Assembly (NCBI GenBank): GCA_007279945.1
Contig: QYPG01000001.1
Coordinates: forward strand, 31,620-95,619
Direction: 5' to 3'
Origin: Streptomycetaceae bacterium
GTDB lineage: Bacteria > Actinomycetota > Actinomycetes > Nanopelagicales > Nanopelagicaceae
DNA length: 64,000 bases
Within the stretch, counting starts at the first letter, position 1, and the number at the start of each line of letters is the position of its first letter. Below are positions 35,501 through 44,050 of the stretch, piece by piece. A program made the position numbers and the translations under genes. The notes beneath the pieces were generated by a model that was given only the letters and a program-made list of their open reading frames with translations, had not been told where the DNA came from and searched no databases.

Positions 35501-37291
35501 TTACTTGGTGAAGAGTTGTTCAATCTCCTGGGCGAACTCCTTAGCAACCACGTGTCGCTTAAGAGAGAGCTTGGCAGTTAAATGACCACCAGCAATCGTA
35601 AAGTCAGTGGGCAAGATAACAAACTTGCGAATTGATTCGGCTTTGCTGACCGCCTTATTTGCATCATCGACTGCAGTTTGAACTACGGCAATCAGATCTG
35701 GGTCGTGAGTTAAATCCTGCATGGATGCGCCCTCCTTTTTATTGTTGGAGACCCAACTCTTCAACGCATCTTGGTCAATTGTTACAAGTGCAGCAATAAA
35801 CGGCTGGTTATCGCCAACTACCATGCACTGACTAACAAGGGGATGTGCACGTAAGCGATCTTCAAGTACGGCTGGCGCTACGTTCTTTCCTCCAGCGGTA
35901 ACAATCAACTCCTTCTTTCTACCGACAATGTAAAGGAAGCCGTCATCATCGAGTTTTCCGAGATCTCCAGATTGGAACCAACGATCGCTAGTGAATACTT
36001 CGCTATCGGCAGCTGAGTTATTCCAATAGCCACGCATAACGATTGGTCCACGAATCAACACTTCGCCATCATCTGCAATTTTGATAGAGGTACTGGGTAG
36101 AGGGCGTCCGACTGATCCAACGCGCTGAGCTGAACTTACATTAAGTGTTGCGCCAGCGGTAGTCTCAGTTAAGCCATAGCCCTCCAAAATTGTGATGCCT
36201 GCACCGCGATAAAAGTGGCCTAGGCGTACGCCCAGAGGAGCTCCACCTGAAATGGCCGCCTCTACACGCCCGCCCATACCTGCACGTATCTTTGAGTAGA
36301 CCAGCTTGTCAAAGAGCTTGTGCTGGAGTGAAAGTAATGGCGAAATAGATTTCTTATCCATCTTTTCTGAGTATGCAATCGCAACTGCTGCAGCCTTGGC
36401 AAAGATCTTCCCCTTTCCAGCGGCAACTGCGCGAGACTCTGCACCGTTGTATATCTTTTCAAAAATACGAGGGACCGCTAAAACAAATGTTGGCTTAAAT
36501 GAGGCCAGATCCATGGGCAATCGGCCAACTGGATCACTGCAATGGGCTAAATGTAATCCCGCTGCGACCGCACCGACCTGAACCATTCGACCAAAGACGT
36601 GGGCAACTGGAAGGAAGAGCAGTGTCGATCCATTTGGCTTGAGAAACAAATTCGCATTGCCTTGAACAACATTGCCGCACTCGGATAAGAAATTACTATG
36701 TGTTAGAACAACGCCTTTAGGCTTACCGGTGGTTCCAGATGTATAAATAATTGTTGCGATTGTGTCAGGCACTAAAGCATGCCGTCGGCGATCAATTTCA
36801 TCATCACCAATATGTGCGCCAGTATTCCTTAAAATTGTCAAAACATCTTCTGTCATTGTCCACACATGTTTAGTGTGGGCAGGCAAAACCGTTGAAACTA
36901 ATTCGCGAAGTGCGGGGGTTTCTACGATGATTCCAACAGATCCTGAATCATTGAGAATCCAATCAATCTGTTCAGCTGACGATGTGTCATAGACAGGAAC
37001 CACAATTCCACCTGCAAACCAAATAGCAAAATCTAAAATCGTCCATTCATAACGTGTGCGAGACATGATGGCCACGCGGTCACCAATTTGGACTCCGGCG
37101 GCGATTAAGCCTTTAGCGGTGGCTCGAACCTCTTGTTCAACATCGCGCGCTGTCAGACTCTGCCAAGCATCTCCGAGCGGGCGAGACATGATGATGCGCT
37201 CTGGCTCAAACCATGCGCGTTCTGCGATCAGATTAGTCAGGTTGCCGGCGGTTGCTGTTGGGACAAGGGCTGGATTAGTGATTTCATTCAT
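35501..37291 (-). CDS. fadD: Long-chain fatty acid-CoA ligase (FadD15-like)
   Basis: Activates fatty acids to acyl-CoA with ATP for beta-oxidation or lipid synthesis. The 596-residue protein has the AMP-binding P-loop YTSGTTGKPKG (~220), GYGLTETT (~400), SGDLGKLDDDGFLYIVGRKKE shown in part as GDLGKLDDDGF, and a C-terminal domain. ATG 37291 is chosen (MNEITNPAL) as TAGCGT lies 7 bases upstream; the open frame runs 78 codons further, into the divergent gene, without conserved features. Position between pimB' and an SRPBCC gene matches Rv2187 of M. tuberculosis. Confidence 0.94.
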   Translation of the reverse strand: MNEITNPALVPTATAGNLTNLIAERAWFEPERIIMSRPLGDAWQSLTARDVEQEVRATAKGLIAAGVQIGDRVAIMSRTRYEWTILDFAIWFAGGIVVPVYDTSSAEQIDWILNDSGSVGIIVETPALRELVSTVLPAHTKHVWTMTEDVLTILRNTGAHIGDDEIDRRRHALVPDTIATIIYTSGTTGKPKGVVLTHSNFLSECGNVVQGNANLFLKPNGSTLLFLPVAHVFGRMVQVGAVAAGLHLAHCSDPVGRLPMDLASFKPTFVLAVPRIFEKIYNGAESRAVAAGKGKIFAKAAAVAIAYSEKMDKKSISPLLSLQHKLFDKLVYSKIRAGMGGRVEAAISGGAPLGVRLGHFYRGAGITILEGYGLTETTAGATLNVSSAQRVGSVGRPLPSTSIKIADDGEVLIRGPIVMRGYWNNSAADSEVFTSDRWFQSGDLGKLDDDGFLYIVGRKKELIVTAGGKNVAPAVLEDRLRAHPLVSQCMVVGDNQPFIAALVTIDQDALKSWVSNNKKEGASMQDLTHDPDLIAVVQTAVDDANKAVSKAESIRKFVILPTDFTIAGGHLTAKLSLKRHVVAKEFAQEIEQLFTK

Positions 37292-37298
37292 AGCGCTA

Positions 37299-37304
37299 AC
37301 GCTA
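37299..37304 (-). promoter_or_regulatory. Leaderless-type -10 element, fadD
   Basis: Minus-strand TAGCGT, 7 bases before the ATG at 37291. Confidence 0.5.
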
Positions 37305-37334
37305 GCGTGGGCTTTGATAAATTGGGAAGAGGGG

Positions 37335-37340
37335 TAACCT
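37335..37340 (+). promoter_or_regulatory. Leaderless-type -10 element, SRPBCC gene
   Basis: TAACCT, 6 bases before ATG 37347. Confidence 0.5.
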
Positions 37341-37346
37341 TGCACC

Positions 37347-37784
37347 ATGAGCGATTTAAGTACTGCAACTATCTCCGTTGACGCCCCTCTGGCAGCGGTT
37401 ACCGACCTTTTATTTGCCCTGGACAAGTACCCAGAATGGTCCTCATCGATCAAGTCGGTTGAGGTGTTAGGCCGCGATGACTTAGGGCGAATCATTAAGG
37501 CCAAGATGACTATCGATGCGGGCATGATGAAGGATCGAGTGATCTTGGATTATGACTGGTCGAAGGCTCCGGCTGTTTTGAGTTTCTCTCTCGATGATGC
37601 TGATCTGCTAACTGCAATGGATGGCTCGTATGAAATAAAGAGCATCGATGCCGATACTACGAGTGTTACTTATTCACTCACTGTGGATTTATCGATGCCA
37701 ATTCCAGCGATGATGCGTCAAAAAGCCGAGAAGGCCACTATCGATCAAGCCCTAGATCAGCTCAAGCGCGTCTTAGAGGCTTAA
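37347..37784 (+). CDS. SRPBCC/polyketide cyclase-like lipid-binding protein
   Basis: A 145-residue START/Bet v1-like protein: VDAPLAAVTDLLFALDKYPEW, abbreviated APLAAVTDLLFALDKYPEW, at the N-terminus and a C-terminal long helix ending in LDQLKRVLEA. These domains bind hydrophobic ligands. Linkage to fadD and a ROK glucokinase is conserved in actinobacteria (Rv2185c, Streptomyces glkA region), but no role is established. It ends 1 base before the glucokinase start. Confidence 0.85.
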   Translation: MSDLSTATISVDAPLAAVTDLLFALDKYPEWSSSIKSVEVLGRDDLGRIIKAKMTIDAGMMKDRVILDYDWSKAPAVLSFSLDDADLLTAMDGSYEIKSIDADTTSVTYSLTVDLSMPIPAMMRQKAEKATIDQALDQLKRVLEA

Positions 37785-37785
37785 C

Positions 37786-38730
37786 TTGTCACATTCGATT
37801 GGTATTGATGTTGGTGGCACAAAGATATTAGGTGGCGTTGTCGATGAAAATGGAAAAGTTCTAGCAACTGCACGAAAAGATACTCCCAGACAAGGTGGCA
37901 AAGCCCTTACCTCTGCCATTGCAGAAATTGCTAAAGAGCTCTTACAACAATTCACGGTGACATCGGTTGGTGTCTCTGCCGCGGGATTTGTCTCCTCTGA
38001 TCGAAAGACCATGTTAGCTACGCCAAACATTGCTGACTGGAATGGCGTGAATTTAGATGGCGAACTTTCGCAATTGATCGGACTTCGAGTAGTTATTGAA
38101 AATGATGCCAACGCTGCAGCTTGGGGCGAAGCAAAGTTTGGTGCGGGGCGACACCAAGATCATATGATGATGTTGACAGTTGGTACCGGCATTGGTGGTG
38201 GAATCGTTGTTAATGGCGCTTTGTATCGTGGTGCATTTGGAATTGCGGCTGAGTTTGGACATCTTCGTGTAGTCCCAGATGGACATCTATGTGGTTGCGG
38301 TGCGCGAGGCTGTTTCGAACAGTATGCATCGGGAAATGCACTCTTGCGTCATGCACGTGAAGCGATTAATGCAAGCCCAGAAGTTGCCAGAAATCTTTTA
38401 TCACGGGGCGATGGCACAGTTACTGGGCTTACTGGTCAAGCTATTGCGCACGCTGCACGTGACGGGGATCCAGTGGCATTAGCCGCCTTTAATACAACTG
38501 GACAGTGGCTAGGTGCGGGAATCGCATCGTTAACAGTTTTGCTCGATCCATCCTGCGTAGTTATTGGCGGGGGAGTCATCGATGCTGGTGAAATTCTGCT
38601 TGGCCCAACTCGCGAATCACTTCAACGAAATATGCCATTTGCTGGCAAACATCCCTACCCGCAGATTATTGCTGCCGAATTAGGGAACGAGGCTGGTCTA
38701 GTCGGAGTTGCAGACTTAGCGCGCCTTTAA
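37786..38730 (+). CDS. glk: ROK-family glucokinase
   Basis: Phosphorylates glucose, the entry step to glycolysis, and in Streptomyces GlkA also mediates carbon repression. The 314-residue enzyme starts at TTG 37786 (MSHSIGIDVGGTKILGG), with the ATP-binding DVGGTK, catalytic NDANAAAWGE, the ROK segment EFGHLRV and zinc-binding CGCGARGCFE. A shared TTAA is the stop of this gene and of the convergent oxidoreductase. Confidence 0.94.
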   Translation: MSHSIGIDVGGTKILGGVVDENGKVLATARKDTPRQGGKALTSAIAEIAKELLQQFTVTSVGVSAAGFVSSDRKTMLATPNIADWNGVNLDGELSQLIGLRVVIENDANAAAWGEAKFGAGRHQDHMMMLTVGTGIGGGIVVNGALYRGAFGIAAEFGHLRVVPDGHLCGCGARGCFEQYASGNALLRHAREAINASPEVARNLLSRGDGTVTGLTGQAIAHAARDGDPVALAAFNTTGQWLGAGIASLTVLLDPSCVVIGGGVIDAGEILLGPTRESLQRNMPFAGKHPYPQIIAAELGNEAGLVGVADLARL

Positions 38731-39710
38731 TTTTCAAAAGGGTAGGAAAGTCCAATCTGTCTACGTATCTCATCTAATGATTGCATGACGGCCACTGTTT
38801 CACTCCAGGGCATCAGGGGTGATTCGAGCTGTCCTGAGCGTACAACTCGCGCCATTTCTATTGCCTGCTCGCGAAGTCCGTGGCCCTGATATGAATGTGG
38901 GTATTCGGTAATCTCACCGTCAGAAGTTATAACACGCATTGATGTTGGATTATAAAAGACACTCTCGATTTCTAAGCGAGCTAATAAACCAGAAACAAGT
39001 GCTCGGCAGGGTGTTCGAGTAATCATATTTGTCGTGATGACTGCTTGTGCGCCATCTGCATAATCAAAGATTGCGCTAGTTTGGGCATCAACCCCACGAT
39101 CTGTCATTACTGCCCGAGAAGTAATTTTTGTCGGTGCGCCCAAAATTAAATGTGCAAATGAAATCGGATAAATTCCTAAATCGAGCAAAGCCCCACCTGC
39201 AAGCTCTGGATCAACTAAGCGTGGAATATTTCTATCGGCTAATCGTTGACCATGATCGGCTTCAACGCTATAGATTTTTCCTAGAACTCCACTACTTAAA
39301 ATTTTTCGTACTTGTGCGATGTGTGGCAGATAGCGTGTCCACATTGCCTCAAGGAGCGCCACCTTGTTAATAAGTGCCGCATCGATCATCTCTTCGGATT
39401 CACTTGCAGAAATTGCAAAGGGTTTTTCACATAGAACTGGCTTAGATGCATGAAGTGCAAGCAACGTATGCTCTTTATGAAACGGGTGTGGAGTTGAAAC
39501 ATAAATCGCATCTACATCATTATCGCAAACTAAATCCTCATAACTTCCATAGGCAGTTGCACCAGGTATAGAGCTTGCAAATTCACTAGCTTTTTGTTGG
39601 CTTCGCGATCCAACTGCAACCACCGAATGTCCTTCGGCCATCTCTAAGTCTTTGACAAATGCGGAAGCGATTCCACCTGTGCCTAAAATACCCCAGCGAA
39701 ATTCATTCAA
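38727..39710 (-). CDS. Gfo/Idh/MocA-family oxidoreductase
   Basis: A 327-residue NAD(P)-dependent dehydrogenase: Rossmann motif GILGTGGIASAFVKDLE, then the catalytic lysine motif CEKPFAIS near residue 95 and the C-terminal sheet domain with GGALLDLGIYPISF. The family includes inositol, glucose and dihydrodiol dehydrogenases; the substrate is not identifiable. Its start overlaps the small gene upstream by 4 bases. Confidence 0.9.
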   Translation of the reverse strand: MNEFRWGILGTGGIASAFVKDLEMAEGHSVVAVGSRSQQKASEFASSIPGATAYGSYEDLVCDNDVDAIYVSTPHPFHKEHTLLALHASKPVLCEKPFAISASESEEMIDAALINKVALLEAMWTRYLPHIAQVRKILSSGVLGKIYSVEADHGQRLADRNIPRLVDPELAGGALLDLGIYPISFAHLILGAPTKITSRAVMTDRGVDAQTSAIFDYADGAQAVITTNMITRTPCRALVSGLLARLEIESVFYNPTSMRVITSDGEITEYPHSYQGHGLREQAIEMARVVRSGQLESPLMPWSETVAVMQSLDEIRRQIGLSYPFEN

Positions 39711-39979
39711 ATGTGTGCACCATCGTCCTCCTGTTGTCGGCGATTAAACCAACGCGCAAAAGCCTTCTTCGCCATAATCAGAGTTGAGAGAAAGCTTTGG
39801 CGCGGCGGAATCGGTGCGATGAATCTCTCGGCACGATCAAGGCGATCTAAATCATCAAGATAGGTTGTTGGGGAAGACTCATCCAAAGAAAGAGCTTCGA
39901 CGATCGACTCAAATTCACTTCGCATGAGTTCGTTCTCGTCCGCGGCGTCTTCGCCTGGGGTTTGTGGGGTTTTGCTCAC
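39707..39979 (-). CDS. Small conserved-looking protein, unknown function
   Basis: A 90-residue protein starting at GTG 39979. It has an acidic N-terminal half (EDAADENELMRSEFESIVEAL, shown in part as NELMRSEFESIVEAL, then SLDESSP) and a basic, aromatic C-terminal stretch (AKKAFARWFNRRQQ) that could be an amphipathic membrane-binding helix. I do not recognise the family. Co-directional overlap with the oxidoreductase and regular codon use support it as a real gene. Confidence 0.65.
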   Translation of the reverse strand: MSKTPQTPGEDAADENELMRSEFESIVEALSLDESSPTTYLDDLDRLDRAERFIAPIPPRQSFLSTLIMAKKAFARWFNRRQQEDDGAHI

Positions 39980-40011
39980 CCTCAGATAGTGTCATACGGA
40001 GCAATAGCGGC

Positions 40012-40017
40012 TAAATT
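40012..40017 (+). promoter_or_regulatory. Leaderless-type -10 element, plsC-like gene
   Basis: TAAATT, 6 bases before GTG 40024. Confidence 0.5.
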
Positions 40018-40023
40018 AGGCAC

Positions 40024-40725
40024 GTGTTCAACAACCTCCCCTACGGCATCTTGCGCGCATTTCTCACTCCATTTCTCATGAGCGCTTTTCGCCCCAAGGT
40101 CAAAGGTCTGCGAAACGTCCCAGGTAAAGGGCCAGTTATCATCGCCTCGAACCATTTATCCTTTAGCGACTCCATCTTCATGCCTCTCGTCGTGCCACGC
40201 AAAGTGACCTTCCTAGCCAAGAGCGAGTACTTCACATCTCCAGGGGCAAAGGGTTTGCTCAAGAAAGTAACTTTTAAGGCGTTGGGTCAAGTTCCAGTAG
40301 ATCGCTCAGGTGGTCGCCGCTCTGAAGCTGCCTTGATTACAGGACTTCAAGTTTTAGCCCAAGGAAAGTGTTTGGGAATCTATCCTGAGGGAACACGCTC
40401 ACCCGATGGACGGTTGTATAAAGGTCGTACTGGAATTGCACGGTTGGCGATTGAATCTGGAGCTCCAGTTATTCCTGTCGCTATGTCAAACACCGACAAG
40501 ATTCAACCCACCGGAAAACTCATCCCTAATTTGCATCGCGTGGGAATGATTTTTGGTGAGCCTATGTACTTTGAAGGTGACTCAACCGACTTGCAGTATC
40601 TTCGTACGGTAACTGATCAGATTGTTGCAGAGATTGCGCACATGTCAGGACAAGAGTACGTCGATATCTATGCACCAAAAAAGAGTAAGCCCGATGACAT
40701 CAACGTTGCTGGCGATGAAGACTAG
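40024..40725 (+). CDS. plsC: 1-acyl-sn-glycerol-3-phosphate acyltransferase (PlsC family), copy 1
   Basis: Acylates lysophosphatidic acid to phosphatidic acid at the inner membrane. The catalytic HX4D motif is NHLSFSD (near residue 44), followed by the glycerol-phosphate-binding YPEGTRSPDGR and GAPVIPVAM. An N-terminal hydrophobic/amphipathic stretch is present; length 233 residues. It lies where Rv2182c lies in the mycobacterial pimB' region. A second family member is at 53374-54072. Its stop is the shared CTAG with the convergent nuclease. Confidence 0.92.
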   Translation: MFNNLPYGILRAFLTPFLMSAFRPKVKGLRNVPGKGPVIIASNHLSFSDSIFMPLVVPRKVTFLAKSEYFTSPGAKGLLKKVTFKALGQVPVDRSGGRRSEAALITGLQVLAQGKCLGIYPEGTRSPDGRLYKGRTGIARLAIESGAPVIPVAMSNTDKIQPTGKLIPNLHRVGMIFGEPMYFEGDSTDLQYLRTVTDQIVAEIAHMSGQEYVDIYAPKKSKPDDINVAGDED

Positions 40726-41405
40726 AGTTTTTCTAAAGCGTTTCTAGACACTAGATACGGACAGGTAGGACACTCGACACCTGGATCAGGAATATCACCT
40801 TCAAGCACTGTGATGAAGCCGGCAATTGTCGCTAAGAAGTTAGGAATATCTCGCTCGACCGGTAAGTATTTCTGTGTCACAGAAAATCCATACGAGTTTT
40901 TATCTGCGCCGATTGCTGAAACCGGATTCCAGACAAGTAATCCAATAGAGGCAACACTGGCAGCTTTACCAGCAGCAGGATTTTCTAATGCATAGGCATA
41001 GGCCTCTAACTGTGGAGAGTAAAACGCACCGTTATCACGTGCACTATCTGAGACTTTGCAATCGATGAGTCCGATGGTTCCATCCTCATTCGTCGAAACT
41101 AAATCGTATTTTCCTAATATGCGCCAGCGGGTATCGGTGCCATTGATCTGCAGTGGCTTGCTTTTTACCCACTCGCCCCACTTTGTAACTGTGCCGGCAC
41201 GAAGTGATGAATCGATAGTAGGCATATCGGCCCGGTGAAAGTGCTCTTCCTGCATGTTTGCAAAAGTTCCAACAAGGGGAAACTGCCCTGGCATGATCAC
41301 TTTGTACCAGTACTTAATCCATAAACAGCGTTTACATGTTGAAAGGCCAAAAGTTAAATCAGAGGGGGAGATATTTTCGCGAGCAGGTTTGGCTGGTTTG
41401 TTCAT
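40722..41405 (-). CDS. PD-(D/E)XK nuclease with Cas4-like cysteines
   Basis: A 227-residue stand-alone RecB/Cas4-type nuclease. The active site is visible as Asp101 (GKYDLV), Asp115 and Lys117 (LIDCKVS), with a QxxxY motif at 132-136 (QLEAYAY). Cysteines 24 and 27 (CKRC) near the N-terminus and 212 and 215 (CPTC) near the C-terminus could bind a [4Fe-4S] cluster as in Cas4 and AddB. No cas gene or repeat array is nearby, so a repair or housekeeping DNA role is more likely. It is convergent with plsC by a 4-base overlap. Confidence 0.82.
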   Translation of the reverse strand: MNKPAKPARENISPSDLTFGLSTCKRCLWIKYWYKVIMPGQFPLVGTFANMQEEHFHRADMPTIDSSLRAGTVTKWGEWVKSKPLQINGTDTRWRILGKYDLVSTNEDGTIGLIDCKVSDSARDNGAFYSPQLEAYAYALENPAAGKAASVASIGLLVWNPVSAIGADKNSYGFSVTQKYLPVERDIPNFLATIAGFITVLEGDIPDPGVECPTCPYLVSRNALEKL

Positions 41406-41420
41406 GTGCTTAGTCTGCCC

Positions 41421-42065
41421 TTAGCCACTGACAATTGCTGATATCAATACCGCTATGCCTAGAAGAATCATTATCGATCCACCAGTAGCGCGCAGTTTTT
41501 CAAGTCGCTTTGGATCAGTTGCTAGCCACTGACGCGCAGTACCAGCTAATAAACCCCACGAGCCATCGGAGATAAATGCCAGTATTGAAAAAATAGCCCC
41601 GAGCAAAATCAGCTGTGCAGTGACGCTTCCGCGATGGCGATCAATGAATTGAGGCAACACTGCAGCATAGAAAACCACCGCCTTTGGATTTAGCGCTCCA
41701 ACCCAAAAACCATCCCGAATGGATCGAGTGACACTTGGTGCAATATCACCTTGGTTAGTCATGTCTGCGGCATGTACCCGCCGGTGTTTAATCGCATCGA
41801 CTCCTAGATACATTAAGTAAAGTCCGCCACCCCATTGAACTGCACTGTAGGCAAGATCGGAGCGCTGTAAAACGGGACCAAGTCCCAGCGCAACAAAGAC
41901 TGAGAGAATAAAAGAGCCAGAGACGTTTCCTGCGACGGTAAATACGGCAGTTTTGCGGCCCCATGCAATAGCGCGAGCGATAACAAATAAAACGCTGGGA
42001 CCAGGAGCCAAAATGATTACCATCGCGGCCACGATGTATTCAGTAAGCCGCGATGGAATCACCAT
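41421..42065 (-). CDS. LysE/RhtB-family amino acid exporter
   Basis: A 214-residue membrane protein with about six hydrophobic segments. The family signature APGPSVLFVIARAIAWGRKTA, given in part as APGPSVLFVIARA, is at residues 20-32, and GNVSGSF and GGGLYLMYLG follow. Members export basic or hydroxy amino acids. The start ATG 42065 has TAATCT 6 bases upstream; it follows the uracil permease by 9 bases, so it may also be read from that transcript. Confidence 0.9.
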   Translation of the reverse strand: MVIPSRLTEYIVAAMVIILAPGPSVLFVIARAIAWGRKTAVFTVAGNVSGSFILSVFVALGLGPVLQRSDLAYSAVQWGGGLYLMYLGVDAIKHRRVHAADMTNQGDIAPSVTRSIRDGFWVGALNPKAVVFYAAVLPQFIDRHRGSVTAQLILLGAIFSILAFISDGSWGLLAGTARQWLATDPKRLEKLRATGGSIMILLGIAVLISAIVSG

Positions 42066-42071
42066 ATAACT

Positions 42072-42077
42072 AGATTA
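42072..42077 (-). promoter_or_regulatory. Leaderless-type -10 element, LysE exporter
   Basis: Minus-strand TAATCT, 6 bases before the ATG at 42065. It overlaps the stop codon of the uracil permease gene (42075-42077). Confidence 0.45.
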
Positions 42078-43334
42078 GTTGTTACCTCGAGATGATGCAA
42101 TTGAGTGAAGCACTCTGTAGCCGACAATTGCAACTAGCGTTGCATTGATGATTCCACTGAATGTGTAATCTCCACGGGTCCATGACATATCTGAAATACC
42201 GATAATGAGAGCCGAAGCTGCAATTATCAAGTTAGTTGAGTTAGCAAAATCAACTTTGCCCTCAATCCAGATACGTGCACCAAGTACTCCGATCATTCCA
42301 AATAGTGCTACTCCAACGCCACCAAGTGCGCCAACAGGAGTAGAGCTAAGGACTGCACCAAACTTAGGTGAGAGTGATAATCCGATTGCGCCAGCCCCTG
42401 CGATCCAGTAAGCCGCAGTTGAATACACACGTGTTGCAGCCATGACGCCAATGTTCTCGGCATAGGTTGTAGTACCTGAGCCGCCACCGATACCTGCAAG
42501 CGTTGTTGCAATTCCATCGGCCATCAGTGCAGTACCCATTTGATCATCTAAGTTCTTGCCTGTCATCGCAGCAACGGCCTTAACGTGACCAACGTTTTCT
42601 GCAATCAAGACAAGGACAACTGGTAGGAACAAGACAATCGCCTTGCCGTCAAAAGTTGGATTTGTAAATGTTGGCATTGCAAACCATTTAGCTGCCGTTA
42701 TTCCATCGGTCTTCACATCGCCCATTGCATAGGCAACTACATAACCAACTACAAGGCCAGCAAAGATGCTGATGCGACTTAAGAAGCCACGGGAGAATGC
42801 AGCAATCAGTGCGATCGATGCAAGAGTGATAAGACCAACTGTTGGGCCGGCCACAAAGTTATTTTTTGCAGCTCCAGCTAAGTTCAAACCAATCACCATA
42901 ACGATGGTTCCAGTTACAACTGGAGGCAGAAGCCAGTTAATCCAGCCGATGCCAGCTTGGCGAACGATCAGGCCAACTGCAGCCAAGATCAGACCAGTGA
43001 CAACTACACCACCGAGGGCAACTGCCATTCCACCATTTGCCTTTGCAGCAGCGATTGGTGCTAAGAATGCAAAGGATGAACCTAGATAGCTAGGAACTTT
43101 GTTCTGGGTGAGAGCTAAAAACAGAAGCGTTCCAACACCAGAGAAGAAGAGTGTGGTCGTTGGAGGGAAGCCAGTAATGATTGGAACGAGGAAGGTTGCG
43201 CCAAACATCGCGGCGATGTGTTGCAAGCCCACACCGATCGTGCGAGGCCAGGTCAGGCGTTCATCGGTCGAAACGACCTCGCCCTGTGATATTGATTTTC
43301 CATCTCCATGCAGTTTCCATGTAAGTAGAGACAT
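42075..43334 (-). CDS. NCS2-family uracil/xanthine permease
   Basis: A 419-residue nucleobase:proton symporter of the UraA type with about 12-14 hydrophobic segments. Visible features are GLQHIAAMFGATFLVPIITG, given in part as GLQHIAAMFGAT, VLIAENVGHVKAV (the substrate-binding Glu segment) and GGSGTTTYAENIGVMAATRV in part GTTTYAENIG, the second binding Glu. Uracil is the likeliest substrate. The leader has a 7-bp hairpin. It is divergent from the PadR regulator gene across 185 bases. Confidence 0.91.
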   Translation of the reverse strand: MSLLTWKLHGDGKSISQGEVVSTDERLTWPRTIGVGLQHIAAMFGATFLVPIITGFPPTTTLFFSGVGTLLFLALTQNKVPSYLGSSFAFLAPIAAAKANGGMAVALGGVVVTGLILAAVGLIVRQAGIGWINWLLPPVVTGTIVMVIGLNLAGAAKNNFVAGPTVGLITLASIALIAAFSRGFLSRISIFAGLVVGYVVAYAMGDVKTDGITAAKWFAMPTFTNPTFDGKAIVLFLPVVLVLIAENVGHVKAVAAMTGKNLDDQMGTALMADGIATTLAGIGGGSGTTTYAENIGVMAATRVYSTAAYWIAGAGAIGLSLSPKFGAVLSSTPVGALGGVGVALFGMIGVLGARIWIEGKVDFANSTNLIIAASALIIGISDMSWTRGDYTFSGIINATLVAIVGYRVLHSIASSRGNN

Positions 43335-43354
43335 CTATCGTCCTATTCCTAAGG

Positions 43355-43374
43355 GCCTATCGACTTTGATAGGC
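43355..43374 (-). promoter_or_regulatory. 7-bp hairpin in the uracil permease leader
   Basis: GCCTATC and GATAGGC separated by 6 bases, 20 bases upstream of the permease ATG. It could affect translation or be a binding site for a regulator. Confidence 0.4.
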
Positions 43375-43473
43375 GCTAATAACAGGGTACGGGGGGCGAT
43401 TGGGGTACTGAGGCGTACGCCACACCTGGTTTGCCCCGAGTTGCAGCGAATTACGTATCGGGTTACATTACGG

Positions 43474-43487
43474 TTCGATATATCGAA
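43474..43487. promoter_or_regulatory. Palindromic operator candidate for PadR
   Basis: A perfect 14-bp palindrome, TTCGATATATCGAA, 32 bases before the PadR ATG. Its GATATAT core recurs as a direct repeat at 43490-43496, exactly 13 bases on. PadR proteins commonly repress their own gene through AT-rich dyads. Confidence 0.6.
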
Positions 43488-43519
43488 TGGATATATAGGC
43501 CGTTAGGGAAGGGGTAGAG

Positions 43520-44050
43520 ATGCGCTCACGTAGTGACTCACTCGAGTTTGCCCTTCTTGGCCTGCTCTCTCAAAGCCCCCTTCACGGCTATGAGCTTCGT
43601 AAGCGCATGGGAGCGATCTTTGGTCCCTTTAGAGCGCTCTCGTTCTCAGTCCTCTACCCGCAGCTTCGGCGAATGGTGGAAGGCGGAGTCATCGAGGAGA
43701 CGCTGGTTGAGAGTACATCTCGGCGCTCGCGCATTGTCTATGCGATTACTGAAAAGGGCTTATTAAGGTTTTCAGATTTAACCGAGACGGTCAGTCCAGA
43801 TACATGGGAAGACGAAGGCTTTGAAATCCGTTTTGCATTCTTCTCCCCAACGTCTGCAAATAACAGAGTAAGAATTCTTGAGGGGCGCCATCGCCGCCTT
43901 AAGGAGAAGGCAGAGATTCTGCGTGGTGAACTCGAGAAGTCACCTATCGGAATAGATAAATACCTGGAGGAGTGGCGACGTCACTCACTGGAATCAGCTG
44001 ATCGAGAGATCGCTTGGCTGGAAGACATGATCAAAACCGAGAGGAAATGA
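43520..44050 (+). CDS. PadR-family transcriptional regulator
   Basis: A 176-residue PadR protein: winged helix at residues 5-85 ([42 protein letters not shown]) and a C-terminal alpha-helical dimerisation domain. Its stop overlaps the ino1 start by 4 bases, so it is coupled to inositol synthesis; the pair is conserved in mycobacteria (Rv0047c-Rv0046c). It likely controls its own promoter and, through it, ino1. AAGGGG before ATG is the likely ribosome-binding site. Confidence 0.92.
   Translation: MRSRSDSLEFALLGLLSQSPLHGYELRKRMGAIFGPFRALSFSVLYPQLRRMVEGGVIEETLVESTSRRSRIVYAITEKGLLRFSDLTETVSPDTWEDEGFEIRFAFFSPTSANNRVRILEGRHRRLKEKAEILRGELEKSPIGIDKYLEEWRRHSLESADREIAWLEDMIKTERK

Larger units (their letters stand above)
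43335..43519. promoter_or_regulatory. Divergent control region, uracil permease / PadR
   Basis: The largest gene-free stretch of the window (185 bases). It holds a hairpin close to the permease start, a GC-rich middle without recognised signals, and a 14-bp palindrome close to the PadR start. No riboswitch of a family I know was recognised. Confidence 0.7.

Noticed and set aside
43335..43519. Nucleobase riboswitch upstream of the uracil permease
   Set aside because: Only one short hairpin is visible; the conserved cores of purine or PreQ1 classes are not seen.
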